A stretch of DNA of 40,499 nt, taken from assembly GCA_018369555.1 (NCBI GenBank), contig JAGZCC010000016.1:1-40499 (forward strand). The letters run 5' to 3'. Shown here piece after piece: positions 9,853 through 18,288 of this stretch. This DNA is from Thomasclavelia spiroformis. GTDB lineage: Bacteria > Bacillota_I > Bacilli_A > Erysipelotrichales > Coprobacillaceae. Within the stretch, counting starts at the first letter, position 1. Every line of letters starts with the position of its first letter. Below the pieces are notes generated by a model. It was not told where the DNA came from. It searched no databases and saw only the letters and a list, made by a program, of their open reading frames with translations. A program made the translations under genes and the position numbers.

Positions 9853-10209
9853 TTATTCACGATTTAAATAACCTAACACACTTATCGTAATTCTTATTAC
9901 AAAATATCCAAAAAACACACTAATCAAATTAAATATACTATTAAATTTCAATGCCAAAATAAAACCACCTGCATACAATAACATCTTTATAATAAACATA
10001 AATATAACATATTTAACTGTTTGTCCTAATTTTAAAATAATATCTGACATTAAAATAATAATATAAAAAGATAAAACACTAATTACATATCCTAAAATAA
10101 ATCCTAAAATAAAATTAATTTGTTTAACAAATATTCCAATAATACTAAAAATAATCAATCCAATAATAAAAACTTTCACAGACTGCTTTAAAACATCATT
10201 TTCATTCAC
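9853..10209 (-). CDS. AtpI-like small membrane protein of the atp operon
   Basis: This hydrophobic protein of about 118 residues has four predicted membrane helices. It lies directly upstream of atpB, the position of atpI, whose product helps c-ring assembly or Mg2+ handling in other bacteria. Sequence identity cannot be claimed by eye because AtpI is poorly conserved; the call rests on position and topology. The reading frame extends to an ATG at 10248 without a ribosome site. A GTG at 10209 has AGGAG ten bases upstream and is taken as the start. Confidence 0.7.
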   Translation of the reverse strand: MNENDVLKQSVKVFIIGLIIFSIIGIFVKQINFILGFILGYVISVLSFYIIILMSDIILKLGQTVKYVIFMFIIKMLLYAGGFILALKFNSIFNLISVFFGYFVIRITISVLGYLNRE

Positions 10210-10325
10210 TATCTCTTTACTCCTAAAAGAATCTTTATAACATGCCAAAAAGCTAAAAATAATGAATTTAACAATATTATCAGCTTTTTGTGTCTATCTA
10301 ATTAAATTCTAGTAATAACGTTTAT

Positions 10326-10354
10326 ATTCTACTATAATCTATTTATTATGTAAA
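10326..10354 (-). promoter_or_regulatory. Promoter for the atp operon
   Basis: On the minus strand TTTACA (10349-10354) and TAGAAT (10326-10331) are separated by exactly 17 bp, in the gap between upp and the atpI-like gene. This fits a housekeeping sigma-A promoter and would allow atp transcription apart from the upstream glyA-upp transcript. No terminator was seen between upp and this promoter, so readthrough may add to it. Confidence 0.6.
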
Positions 10355-10376
10355 TTGATTTATGTTTGACTTTCTT

Positions 10377-11000
10377 TTAGTCTGTTCCAAATAAACGATC
10401 ACCTGCATCACCTAAACCAGGAACAATATATCCTCGTTCATTTAGTTTTTCATCAAGCGATGCTAATACCAATTCTACGTCAGGGTGATTTTTTTCAATT
10501 ACCTTAACACCTTCTGGTGCTCCAACTAAACATACTAAACGAATATCTTTTGCTCCGCGCTCTTTTATATTAGTAATTGCTGCACTAGCACTACCACCAG
10601 TTGCTAACATTGGATCAACAATAATAACAATTGAATCTTCCAAACCACTAGGAAATTTAGCATAATATTCTTCCGGCAATAATGTTTTTTCATTTCTTGC
10701 CATTCCAATATGTCCTACTTTAGCACTTGGAATGATTCTTCTAAATCCATCAACTAATCCAATTCCTGCTCTTAAAATAGGTACTAAAACAATTGATTTT
10801 TGTAATTTTTTTCCTATCATAGGGCAAATTGGAGTTTCAATCTGCTTATCTTCTAAAGGTAAATCTTTTGTTACTTCATAAGCCATCAACATGGCTATTT
10901 CATCTAAATTATCTTTAAATACAACATTATTTGTATTTTTATCACGCATAATTGTTAATTTATGATTAATTAATGCATGATTAAGGATAGTAGTTGCCAT
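10377..11000 (-). CDS. upp: Uracil phosphoribosyltransferase
   Basis: This enzyme joins uracil and PRPP to give UMP in pyrimidine salvage. The 207-residue protein matches family length, with VLVPILRAGIGLVDGF near residue 75, the PRPP-binding loop IIVDPMLATGGSASAAI near residue 130, and the uracil-binding end GYIVPGLGDAGDRLFGTD. The ATG has AAGGAGTG upstream. It follows glyA by 13 bp; the upp-atp arrangement is common in Bacillota. Confidence 0.97.
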   Translation of the reverse strand: MATTILNHALINHKLTIMRDKNTNNVVFKDNLDEIAMLMAYEVTKDLPLEDKQIETPICPMIGKKLQKSIVLVPILRAGIGLVDGFRRIIPSAKVGHIGMARNEKTLLPEEYYAKFPSGLEDSIVIIVDPMLATGGSASAAITNIKERGAKDIRLVCLVGAPEGVKVIEKNHPDVELVLASLDEKLNERGYIVPGLGDAGDRLFGTD

Positions 11001-11013
11001 ATAATTTCACTCC

Positions 11014-12252
11014 TTAAATGTATTTAATATCTCGATACATTTCTACTTTATCAGTCAACGCTTTAACACGTTTTAAACATAATTCTTTAATTTCTTCAGT
11101 TTCTTCATTTTTAAGACGATAAGCAATAATTTTACCTACTTCAATAAAATCTTCTTCTTTGAACCCTTTAGTTGTCATCGCTGGTGTTCCCACTCTAATC
11201 CCGCTAGCTTTAAATGGTTTTTCACTGTCAAAAGGAATTGCATTTTTATTAGCAGTAATATTAATTTCATCTAATAAACGTTCTGCTTTTTTACCTGAAA
11301 TACCACAACTTGCCTTTACATCAATTAAAAGCAAATGATTATCCGTTCCATTAGCGACTAATCTAAAGCCCTCTTCTTTTAAAGAATTTTCTAATGCTTT
11401 AGCATTTTTAATAACTTGACTTGCATATTCTTTAAACTCTGGTTGCATTGCTTCATAGAAACAAGCGGCTTTTGCTGCAATAATATGCATTAATGGTCCA
11501 CCTTGCATTCCTGGAAAAACTGCACGATCAATATCCGCTGCAAATTCTTTTTTACACATAATCACTCCACCACGTGGACCACGTAATGTTTTATGTGTCG
11601 TTGTAGTTACAATATCCGCATGTGGAAATGGTGATGGATGTACTCCTGCAGCAACTAATCCAGCAATATGAGCCATATCTACCATAAATAAGGCACCTAC
11701 TTCATGAGCACATTTTGCCATATATTCAAAATCAATTACTCTTGAATATGCACTTGCTCCAGCAACTACTAATTTAGGTCTAATTTCTTGACACTTCTTT
11801 TTAAAATCTTCATAGTCAATTGTTTCAGTATCTTTAGTTACTCCATAGCTATAAAATTCATAATTTATTCCTGAAAAATTTAATGGATGTCCATGAGTTA
11901 AATGTCCGCCATCTGCTAAAGACATTCCTAATACTTTATCACCATGATTTAATAAAGCCATGTATACAGCTGTATTTGCCTGTGCCCCACTATGTGGTTG
12001 AACATTTGCATACTCAGCCCCATATATTTTGCAAAGTCTTTCTTTAGCTAATGTCTCTACTTCATCTACAAATTTACATCCGCCATAATATCTTTTTCCA
12101 GGATAACCTTCAGCATATTTGTTTGTTAAAACACTTCCTGCCAACTCCATAATTTCTGGAGACACAAAATTTTCTGAAGCAATTAATTCAATATTATTTC
12201 TTTGACGATTTAATTCTCTTTCTACACTTTCAAATATTGCAAGATCTTTCAT
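11014..12252 (-). CDS. glyA: Serine hydroxymethyltransferase
   Basis: This PLP enzyme interconverts serine and glycine and charges tetrahydrofolate with a one-carbon unit. The 412-residue protein has IELIASENFVS near the start, the Gly-rich QPHSGAQANTAVY, and the PLP lysine in TTTTHKTLRGPRGG. The C-terminal SGIRVGTPAMTTKGF is also typical. It begins one base after the rpiB stop, with GAGGAAA inside the end of rpiB as its ribosome site, so the two are translationally linked. Confidence 0.98.
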   Translation of the reverse strand: MKDLAIFESVERELNRQRNNIELIASENFVSPEIMELAGSVLTNKYAEGYPGKRYYGGCKFVDEVETLAKERLCKIYGAEYANVQPHSGAQANTAVYMALLNHGDKVLGMSLADGGHLTHGHPLNFSGINYEFYSYGVTKDTETIDYEDFKKKCQEIRPKLVVAGASAYSRVIDFEYMAKCAHEVGALFMVDMAHIAGLVAAGVHPSPFPHADIVTTTTHKTLRGPRGGVIMCKKEFAADIDRAVFPGMQGGPLMHIIAAKAACFYEAMQPEFKEYASQVIKNAKALENSLKEEGFRLVANGTDNHLLLIDVKASCGISGKKAERLLDEINITANKNAIPFDSEKPFKASGIRVGTPAMTTKGFKEEDFIEVGKIIAYRLKNEETEEIKELCLKRVKALTDKVEMYRDIKYI

Positions 12253-12696
12253 CTAATTTTCCTCCTCATAGGCCATCATTTTTGCAATTCGTTGATCGTG
12301 TCTTCCACCTTCATATTGACCTTCTAACCATGCCTTTACAATCTCTAAAGCTAATCCTTCACCAATCACTCTTTGTCCCATAGCAAGCATGTTAGTATCA
12401 TTATGTGCCCGTGTTGCTTTAGCACTAAATACATCATGGCATAATGCACAACGAATGCCTTTTACTTTATTAGCTGTAATACTTACACCTATTCCTGTGC
12501 CACAGATAACAATTCCTTTATCACATATTCCTTTAGATACTGCTAAAGCTGCTTTTCCGGCATAATCAGGATAATCACAACTTTCTTCACCATAGCAACC
12601 ATAATCTTCTACTTCATAGCCATTATCTTTTAAATATCCAATTAAAACATTTTTTAATCTAAATCCACCATGATCGCATGCTACTGCAATTTTCAT
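12253..12696 (-). CDS. rpiB: Ribose-5-phosphate isomerase B
   Basis: This enzyme interconverts ribose 5-phosphate and ribulose 5-phosphate in the pentose phosphate route. The 147-residue protein has the RpiB/LacA signature: CDHGG near residue 8, the catalytic Cys in IVICGTGIGVSITANKV near residue 65, and the DTNMLAMGQRVIG segment. Its ATG overlaps the stop of the upstream YwlC-type gene by one base. LacA/LacB galactose-6-phosphate isomerases are related, but no lac genes lie nearby and the ywlC-rpiB-glyA order supports RpiB. Confidence 0.95.
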   Translation of the reverse strand: MKIAVACDHGGFRLKNVLIGYLKDNGYEVEDYGCYGEESCDYPDYAGKAALAVSKGICDKGIVICGTGIGVSITANKVKGIRCALCHDVFSAKATRAHNDTNMLAMGQRVIGEGLALEIVKAWLEGQYEGGRHDQRIAKMMAYEEEN

Positions 12697-13298
12697 TAAA
12701 TTACCTCCAATATTTGTTTTTCAGAAATATCGCCTATTCTTAATATTTCTACTTTTTCCTTACTTAAATCAATAATTGTACTTGCTTTTTTACTAATACT
12801 TTCACCTTTTACAATTAATGGAATTTTCCCAGCAAATACTTTCATTACTGTTTTATCATCAACCAAACTGTCTTCACCAGAAAGATTAGCACTAGTGACT
12901 AACATTGGTCCCGTTTTTTCTAATAAAGATAAAACAAACTTATCATCAGGGATTCTAATTCCAATAGTGTCTAAAGATGCTGTAAAATAATCATCAATAA
13001 ATGATCTTTTTTTTAAAATGATAGTGACCATTCCTGGCATAAAAGATTTTATAATTTTTCTTGCTGCATCATTAACATATGCATATTTTTCAATATCCTT
13101 AGGATCACTTATCATCATTGAAATTGCTTTATGTTTATCTCGATGTTTTAATTCATATAAAGCATTCAAAGCCTCGTATGATCCAAATTTAATTCCTAAA
13201 CCAAAAACAGTTTCAGTTGGAAAAGCCACAATTTGATCATTACTAACTACCTTAGCTACTTCTTCAATTGCATTCTTTTCAACTAAAACTGTATTCAT
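12696..13298 (-). CDS. ywlC: L-threonylcarbamoyladenylate synthase (TsaC/YwlC type)
   Basis: This enzyme makes threonylcarbamoyl-AMP from threonine, bicarbonate and ATP, the first step of the t6A37 modification of ANN-decoding tRNAs. The YrdC-fold motifs PTETVFGLG, the KHRDKHKAIS lysine/arginine pocket and TSANLSGEDS are clear. At 200 residues it is the short, TsaC-like form, without the C-terminal Sua5 domain. The ATG has GAGGTGAT upstream. It is the first gene of the ywlC-rpiB-glyA-upp cluster. Confidence 0.93.
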   Translation of the reverse strand: MNTVLVEKNAIEEVAKVVSNDQIVAFPTETVFGLGIKFGSYEALNALYELKHRDKHKAISMMISDPKDIEKYAYVNDAARKIIKSFMPGMVTIILKKRSFIDDYFTASLDTIGIRIPDDKFVLSLLEKTGPMLVTSANLSGEDSLVDDKTVMKVFAGKIPLIVKGESISKKASTIIDLSKEKVEILRIGDISEKQILEVI

Positions 13299-13319
13299 GA
13301 AATCACCTCATTTGCACCC

Positions 13320-13325
13320 ATTATA
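13320..13325 (-). promoter_or_regulatory. -10 element for the ywlC-rpiB-glyA-upp operon
   Basis: A perfect TATAAT on the minus strand lies 22 bases before the ywlC ATG. The -35 region 17 bp away (TACTAA) is poor, so the promoter is called from the -10 box and position only. Confidence 0.45.
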
Positions 13326-13496
13326 CAATAAATATTTGAAAATTAGTAGAGCTTTTATATATTTTTATAAGATACGCTTTATTGACATTTTTACCTTATT
13401 ATTACATCACTATAACTTAATTTACCATATTTATTTTATTCTTAATATTATCTGTTTTATTTATCCCCTTATTATCATAATATAAAAAGTCAATAA

Positions 13497-13525
13497 TTTA
13501 CTTGTTATATTATTTACTATATAAT
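13497..13525 (+). promoter_or_regulatory. Promoter for the small lipoprotein gene
   Basis: TTTACT (13497-13502) and TATAAT (13520-13525) are 17 bp apart, 35 bases before the lipoprotein start. Confidence 0.6.
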
Positions 13526-13560
13526 TAAACCATGATATTTATTTAAGGATGGTTTTATTT

Positions 13561-14004
13561 ATGAAAAAAATAGGAAAATTATTATTAATGTTATTACTAT
13601 GTTTTGGATTTGTAGGCTGTTCAAATAATAAAAGTGCCTCTAATATTACTGAAAAATTTAAAGAAAAAAATTATAATGTCAGTTACAATAGCGGAGATGC
13701 GCCTACTGTTACAATAAGTGAATCTAAAAATGGAAAAGACGTAAGTCAATTTATTGCTTATATCAAAGATAAAAAAGTTGAATCTATAGCATATATTAAG
13801 TTACCTGATAATTCACAAAATTATGATGATATGTTAATTGGTTTTATTTATGCTGATAAAGAAAGTGATTCAGAAGTGAATGAAGATACTAAAAAAGCTG
13901 CTACTGCCATTTTAAAAACATTTAATCTTACTATAGATGATTTGGTTGATTACGTACTTGAAATTAATGAAACCGATGGAAAAATATTAACTGATAAAAA
14001 ATAG
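13561..14004 (+). CDS. Small lipoprotein of unknown function
   Basis: The 147-residue product begins with a lipoprotein signal (MKKIGKLLLMLLLCFGFVGC), with the lipobox FVGC and Cys at residue 20, so it should be lipid-anchored on the outer membrane face. The mature part is about 125 residues, rich in Lys and Asp, and ends in a helical segment (AATAILKTFNLTIDDLVDYVLEI). I do not recognise the family. An ATG four codons earlier is in frame but lies inside the ribosome site AAGGATGG; the ATG at 13561 has correct spacing. It has its own promoter and terminator, so it is a single-gene unit. Confidence 0.85.
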   Translation: MKKIGKLLLMLLLCFGFVGCSNNKSASNITEKFKEKNYNVSYNSGDAPTVTISESKNGKDVSQFIAYIKDKKVESIAYIKLPDNSQNYDDMLIGFIYADKESDSEVNEDTKKAATAILKTFNLTIDDLVDYVLEINETDGKILTDKK

Positions 14005-14033
14005 CAATCTCATATAAATGAGGTTGTTTTTTT
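14005..14033 (+). terminator. Rho-independent terminator after the lipoprotein gene
   Basis: The stem CAATCTCAT / ATGAGGTTG (one T-G pair, loop ATAA) is followed by seven T residues. It starts on the base after the stop codon. Confidence 0.85.
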
Positions 14034-14056
14034 ATTAAAATTATAAAGAATTGTAA

Positions 14057-14498
14057 CTAGCTGTTATATTTTAATTCATTTACATCATCTACTGAAATAT
14101 TAAAATCAAATACAGAAATATTTTCTAATTTTATAGATTTAGGAGTTAGTATGATGCCTTATTAAATATTCCAGCGAGTTAATAGTTGAGCTGAACTTCT
14201 TTGATATTTTTATGATTCTTGCAGACTCCATATTTCCTCATCACACCATAATTTGAATTTTATTTTTTACAAACTAAACTTAATGTTTCATCATGGATAA
14301 TTGGTAGTTTTTGACAATTATTTAATAAAAATTCTAATTAATCATTTTCAAAATTATCAACACCAATTGATTTAACTAAACCTTCTTTATATAAATAATC
14401 CTCTGCTTTTCATGTATTTAACATTCTTTCTTTTTACTTATTTTATATGCATCTAAACCAATGTCTGGTATTTCTAGATTATTCGCTAATTTCATCAT
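14057..14498 (-). pseudogene. Degraded, internally deleted aldo/keto reductase
   Basis: Reading leftwards from the ATG at 14498, the frames give an AKR start (MKLANNLEIPDIGLDAYKI), then after a frameshift LYKEGLVKSIGVDNFEND, which is the IGVSNF signature, and LEFLLNNCQKLPIIHDE. After another shift come SAQLLTRWNI and TPKSIKLENISVFDFNISVDD, the AKR C-terminal NADPH-binding stretch, and a TAG at 14057-14059. At least five internal stops and two frameshifts are present. The stretch between the start and the IGV motif, which holds the catalytic Asp/Tyr/Lys in live enzymes, is missing. It is only about 145 codons against about 280 normally. Confidence 0.8.
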
Positions 14499-14602
14499 CC
14501 TGTCTGCCTTTCATCATTAATTTATACAGCTATTATAATGTTGTTATAATTAGTTACAAGTTACTTTTTTATAACATTATCGCCTGATTATTTTAATATA
14601 AA

Positions 14603-14623
14603 AAGGTTCTCGATAAGAACCTT
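14603..14623 (-). terminator. Terminator after the LTA-synthase-like gene
   Basis: On the minus strand AAGGTTCTT-ATCG-AGAACCTT is followed by TTTTAT, a few bases past the stop codon of the gene on its right. Confidence 0.8.
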
Positions 14624-14630
14624 AAAATAA

Positions 14631-16121
14631 CTATTCTTTTAATTTAAGTATTCTTTGATTATAGAATTTTGAAGATTTTTGAACTTCAGCATTCAATTTT
14701 TCAAAGCCAATTTCTTCTATTAATGTCGGTTTATCAGAAAATAAATTGGTTCCTAAACCTAGTTTATCACCTTCAATTTTTGCTCCCATTGAGGCTAAAA
14801 TTGTTGGATACAAATCCATGGTACTAAATTCTCTATTTTTATTATTTGTTGATGCTACTGTACTATTTATAATGCAATTATATGGTGTTCTAATATAATT
14901 ATCATCGAGTTCAGTAAAAAACTTCTCTGACATACTATTATGATCGCCAGTAATTACTATTGTTGTATTTTCATACCACGGTTGATTTTTACACCATTCA
15001 ATAAAATTATTCACTTGTCTAGATTGGCATTCAATAACATTAGCATATTGATTCTTATGTTCTTTTTTACATAAATCACAAAAGTATCCATCTGGTGTAT
15101 GAGTATCAATAGTTGCAATTTCCATATTAAATGGCTTTGCTTGTTTTGACAAAATTGTTAAATCTTTTTTGGCTAAATCAAATAATTTAGCATCTTCAAT
15201 CCCCCAAAATACAAAATAATCTTCAGGGATTTCATCATTTTCTACAAAGCTATCATAATCACGAATAATATAATTTCCATGCTGTTTATAAAAATTTGAG
15301 GTACCTCCAAAATCAGCTTTAGAACCACACATAAATTCATTTACATATCCATGACTTTCTAAAATCTCGCCAATAGAGTAGCCACCTGATAAAAAACTTG
15401 TATTATTATCATAGTCATGGCTACTTAGCGGTAATGTTAATGGTATTCCCATATTTTGTGATACTTGCGAAGCAATTGTCCATTGTGTTCCATCAATTGT
15501 TCTACTTCCCCCTAAATCATTGCTATTTGAAAAACTAAGATTTTCTTTAGCTAGATTAGTTAGTTCTGGAATGTAATTAGTTGTTTTTTCATTATCTATT
15601 TTGAGATTAGAATAAGTATTTTCTACTGATTCTAAATATAAATGTATCAAATTGCGCTTTTCGTTATTAAAACTGATGTTCACTTTGCTTGGATCAACAT
15701 AATATTTTTCATATAAATCAGTTTTTTCAAATATATTAGTTATATATTGAATAAGATTATAGTTATTAATTGTAAAGATTAATGCTCCAACAATACCTAA
15801 TATTCCTATTTTTATGTAATTTTTTCTTATGAATAAAAAGATTTTTTCTTTCGATTTTTTTAAAAGATGATGTAAATTAAAAATTAATACTGTTATTATG
15901 CCAATGATCAATAGACTAAGTGGAATGGTGGAAACAAACCAATCTAAATAAATTCCGTTATCAGTCCCTTCCATTGGTACTTTTAAATGAAAAACAATTT
16001 GGCTCAATGTTTTTACCGAAAATGTTCTATTTCCCCATATAACTGATGTAATTATTAGCACACTAATAAATAATAATGCTGTTCCAATTATATATTTTTT
16101 TTCTATTTTTTTATTTTTCAT
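14631..16121 (-). CDS. LTA-synthase/phosphoglycerol-transferase-like membrane enzyme
   Basis: The 496-residue protein has about three N-terminal membrane helices (residues 10-30, 60-82, 102-122) and a large outside domain of the alkaline-phosphatase superfamily. The metal-site motifs are present: LIHLYLESVE (Glu), GGSRTIDGTQWT with the predicted Thr nucleophile, IDTHTPDGYF, and VITGDHNSM. The family adds phosphoglycerol (LtaS, MdoB) or other phospho-alcohol groups to surface glycans. Next to glycosyltransferase genes it probably decorates a wall polymer or glycolipid. It is shorter than LtaS (about 640 aa) and closer to MdoB-like enzymes. The ATG has AGAGG upstream. It has its own promoter and terminator. 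Confidence 0.85.
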   Translation of the reverse strand: MKNKKIEKKYIIGTALLFISVLIITSVIWGNRTFSVKTLSQIVFHLKVPMEGTDNGIYLDWFVSTIPLSLLIIGIITVLIFNLHHLLKKSKEKIFLFIRKNYIKIGILGIVGALIFTINNYNLIQYITNIFEKTDLYEKYYVDPSKVNISFNNEKRNLIHLYLESVENTYSNLKIDNEKTTNYIPELTNLAKENLSFSNSNDLGGSRTIDGTQWTIASQVSQNMGIPLTLPLSSHDYDNNTSFLSGGYSIGEILESHGYVNEFMCGSKADFGGTSNFYKQHGNYIIRDYDSFVENDEIPEDYFVFWGIEDAKLFDLAKKDLTILSKQAKPFNMEIATIDTHTPDGYFCDLCKKEHKNQYANVIECQSRQVNNFIEWCKNQPWYENTTIVITGDHNSMSEKFFTELDDNYIRTPYNCIINSTVASTNNKNREFSTMDLYPTILASMGAKIEGDKLGLGTNLFSDKPTLIEEIGFEKLNAEVQKSSKFYNQRILKLKE

Positions 16122-16161
16122 TTTCTTAAACCTCTTTAAATTTATTTTATTTAGACATTGT

Positions 16162-16190
16162 ATAATATTCTATATATCAAATATTACCAA
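16162..16190 (-). promoter_or_regulatory. Promoter for the LTA-synthase-like gene
   Basis: On the minus strand TTGGTA (16185-16190) and TATTAT (16162-16167) are 17 bp apart, about 41 bases before the ATG. Confidence 0.55.
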
Positions 16191-16258
16191 AAAATGTATT
16201 ATTAATTAAAAATTAAATTATTGATATAAAGTTACTTATCACCATTTTTATTTAAATA

Positions 16259-16284
16259 AAAAATAGGCTTTTAAAACCTATTTT
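16259..16284 (-). terminator. Terminator after the DUF1972 glycosyltransferase gene
   Basis: AAAATAGG and CCTATTTT pair on the minus strand around a short AT-rich loop, followed by T residues, just beyond the stop codon. Confidence 0.65.
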
Positions 16285-16291
16285 ACTTTAA

Positions 16292-17452
16292 CTACTTGAT
16301 TTTATCTAAGAATAAATTTTCATACTTATTTATGATTAAATCCCACGAGTACTTTTCTTTAATTATTTGCTTAGCTTCATCTCCTAATTTTTGGATATAT
16401 TCATTTGAAAATGTTTCCACATTATTTATGATATCTGTTAAACTGTGTAATTGTTTTCCCCAATAAATCGCTGTACTACTACCAACCTCAATATTAAAAT
16501 CAACATTTAATAATAAATTAATATTTGTTGTTGCCATAGCTTCTAATAATGATGGATTAGTTCCACCAACTGAATGTCCATGAATATATGCAAATGCGTT
16601 TATTCTTATTGCTTTTAATAATTCTTGATCATATACAGTTCCTACAAATTTTATTCGTGTATCTTTTTCAAAATCAGTATTTTTTTTAAGAGCATCATAA
16701 AATTTATTATTTTCATGATTAGTAATAATTACTAAATCTCTTTTTGAATTTGAATTCATGAATTCTCTAATCATTATTTCAAAATTATTTTCTGGAACAA
16801 ATCTTCCTACTATTAAATAATAATTATCTTTTTCTAGGTTATTGATTTTGTACCAATCATTTAATTTTTTTTCATCTATTGGTGAATTAACATCTATATT
16901 AGCCCCATAAGCAATATAAGTAGTATTTGGCTTATATTTTTTATAAGTTTCTTTTATATAGTTTTCAATTCCTATCGAATCACATATTGCTAAATCACAA
17001 TTTTTTATCATTAATCGTTCTGATAGTTTCCAATATTTTTTTATAAAAGTATTCCATTTAGCTCGTTTCCATTCATGACCATCTGGATTCACATATAATG
17101 AACAATCTAATTTATGTAGTTGATTTTTATAATAACTTATAAACGGTCCAATTCTACATGCTAATATATATACAATAGAACCCTTTAAATTATTTGTTCT
17201 TATATAGCTTATTACTTCCTTTAATGCATAAAGATCATATAAAACCGCTTTAGCTGAACCAATATCAGGTACCTTTACTTTAAAGCATCTGGCATTATTA
17301 TATTCAAATTCTTCATTATTTTCACCAACACAAGCTACATGATATTTTATTTCTTTACTTTTTTGATTTTCAGTTAACTTTTCTACAAATGTTTCAAAAC
17401 CGCCATATTTTGCAGGAATACCTTTGGATCCAATTATAAATATATTTTTCAT
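16292..17452 (-). CDS. DUF1972/GT4-type glycosyltransferase, probable rhamnosyltransferase
   Basis: The 386-residue enzyme starts with IFIIGSKGIPAKYGGFETFVEKL, the mark of the DUF1972 domain found in capsule rhamnosyltransferases such as WchF/Cps2T. The C-terminal half has the GT4 features: VGRFVPENNFE, and HGHSVGGTNPSLLEAMA with the Glu that contacts the nucleotide sugar. It is cytoplasmic or membrane-associated and would add rhamnose (or another sugar) early in repeat-unit synthesis. An rmlD gene at 22804 fits a rhamnose supply. It follows the lipoprotein gene across a terminator-like hairpin, so it may be expressed by readthrough. The exact linkage cannot be told. Confidence 0.8.
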   Translation of the reverse strand: MKNIFIIGSKGIPAKYGGFETFVEKLTENQKSKEIKYHVACVGENNEEFEYNNARCFKVKVPDIGSAKAVLYDLYALKEVISYIRTNNLKGSIVYILACRIGPFISYYKNQLHKLDCSLYVNPDGHEWKRAKWNTFIKKYWKLSERLMIKNCDLAICDSIGIENYIKETYKKYKPNTTYIAYGANIDVNSPIDEKKLNDWYKINNLEKDNYYLIVGRFVPENNFEIMIREFMNSNSKRDLVIITNHENNKFYDALKKNTDFEKDTRIKFVGTVYDQELLKAIRINAFAYIHGHSVGGTNPSLLEAMATTNINLLLNVDFNIEVGSSTAIYWGKQLHSLTDIINNVETFSNEYIQKLGDEAKQIIKEKYSWDLIINKYENLFLDKIK

Positions 17453-17469
17453 ATTTACCTCCGTTTAAT

Positions 17470-17500
17470 AAAAAGATTTGGCAAAAAGCCAATCTTTTTA
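17470..17500 (-). terminator. Hairpin between lipoprotein and DUF1972 glycosyltransferase genes
   Basis: On the minus strand AAGATTGGC and GCCAAATCTT pair with one bulged base and are followed by TTTTTAT. It lies between the lipoprotein stop (17509) and the next start (17452) and may be partial, because the next gene has little room for its own promoter. Confidence 0.65.
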
Positions 17501-17508
17501 TTTATTCT

Positions 17509-18219
17509 TTATTCAGCTGGTTGAGGATATTTGATGATAAATCCTCTAAAAATTCCTTTTCTATTTTCATTACAACAGTCAAAAGTATATTTATATCCTA
17601 ATGAATCACTATAATCTAATCTTCCGTCTGTTGCATGTTCAGGATCGTCTAAATTATTATAGAATTTGTATAAATTTGTCTTTCCATCCATTTTAAATGT
17701 ATACTCTTCAGTAACTACCTCAATTGAATCAAAAACTTTTTCATAATCAAATGTAGATAAACTATCATATTTTACTTCAATTTGTGTAACTTTTGCCCCT
17801 GCTACTGGAATTTTTTTATCTGTATCATTTTCATATCTAACCGGGAAATGTTGTGACTGCCCATCACTTGTTTCAACATTTAGATATGCAACCATAGAAG
17901 AAATTCCATTAGCATCAATTTTTTCATCTTCGACTGAGTTTCCAGTATCATTTAATGTAACAGTTCCTAATTGACTTAAATAATTAGCATATTCACCAAC
18001 TGTTTCAGGAATAGAAAAATTTTTATCTTCAATTGTAAAATATTTGATTAAACCTTGAGATTCTTGAAAATCATCAACCGTTTTAATATCAATATTCGTT
18101 TCTTCAACATTATTATCTTTTTTATCTGGTTCATTTTCTTCTAGTTCAGTTTTACTACATGCAGTTAATCCAAAAACAAGACCTGCAGAAATAAACAAAG
18201 TACACAGTTTTTTTAACAT
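17509..18219 (-). CDS. Lipoprotein of unknown function in the polysaccharide region
   Basis: The product is 236 residues, with a lipoprotein signal (MLKKLCTLFISAGLVFGLTAC, lipobox LTAC, Cys at 21) followed by an acidic linker (ELEENEPDKKDNNVEE). The mature domain of about 190 residues has alternating beta-type sequence and ends with a DCCNENRKGIFRGFII stretch containing a Cys pair. I do not recognise the family. The frame opens at an ATG at 18234, but that ATG overlaps the GGAGG ribosome site serving the ATG at 18219, so the latter is used. It lies between a GT gene and a GT2 gene and has its own promoter and terminator. A role in the surface polymer is guilt by position only. Confidence 0.85.
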   Translation of the reverse strand: MLKKLCTLFISAGLVFGLTACSKTELEENEPDKKDNNVEETNIDIKTVDDFQESQGLIKYFTIEDKNFSIPETVGEYANYLSQLGTVTLNDTGNSVEDEKIDANGISSMVAYLNVETSDGQSQHFPVRYENDTDKKIPVAGAKVTQIEVKYDSLSTFDYEKVFDSIEVVTEEYTFKMDGKTNLYKFYNNLDDPEHATDGRLDYSDSLGYKYTFDCCNENRKGIFRGFIIKYPQPAE

Positions 18220-18252
18220 TTTATTTTCCTCCATAAAAAATAACTTATATAT

Positions 18253-18281
18253 ATATTACACTAATTTTAATTTTGCGACAA
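18253..18281 (-). promoter_or_regulatory. Promoter for the 17509-18219 lipoprotein gene
   Basis: On the minus strand TTGTCG (18276-18281) and TAATAT (18253-18258) are 17 bp apart, 34 bases before the lipoprotein ATG. Confidence 0.55.
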
Positions 18282-18288
18282 TCTTTTT

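Noticed and set aside
13299..13496. Plus-strand frame of about 62 codons and the AT-rich tract as a small gene
   Set aside because: Composition is plain AT-rich intergenic DNA and it covers the promoter of the ywlC operon.
14631..16121. CxxC insertion (FCDLC) in the LTA-synthase-like enzyme as a novel metal site
   Set aside because: From memory, Cys pairs after the HTPDGY motif occur in other MdoB-like enzymes, so it is not clearly unusual.
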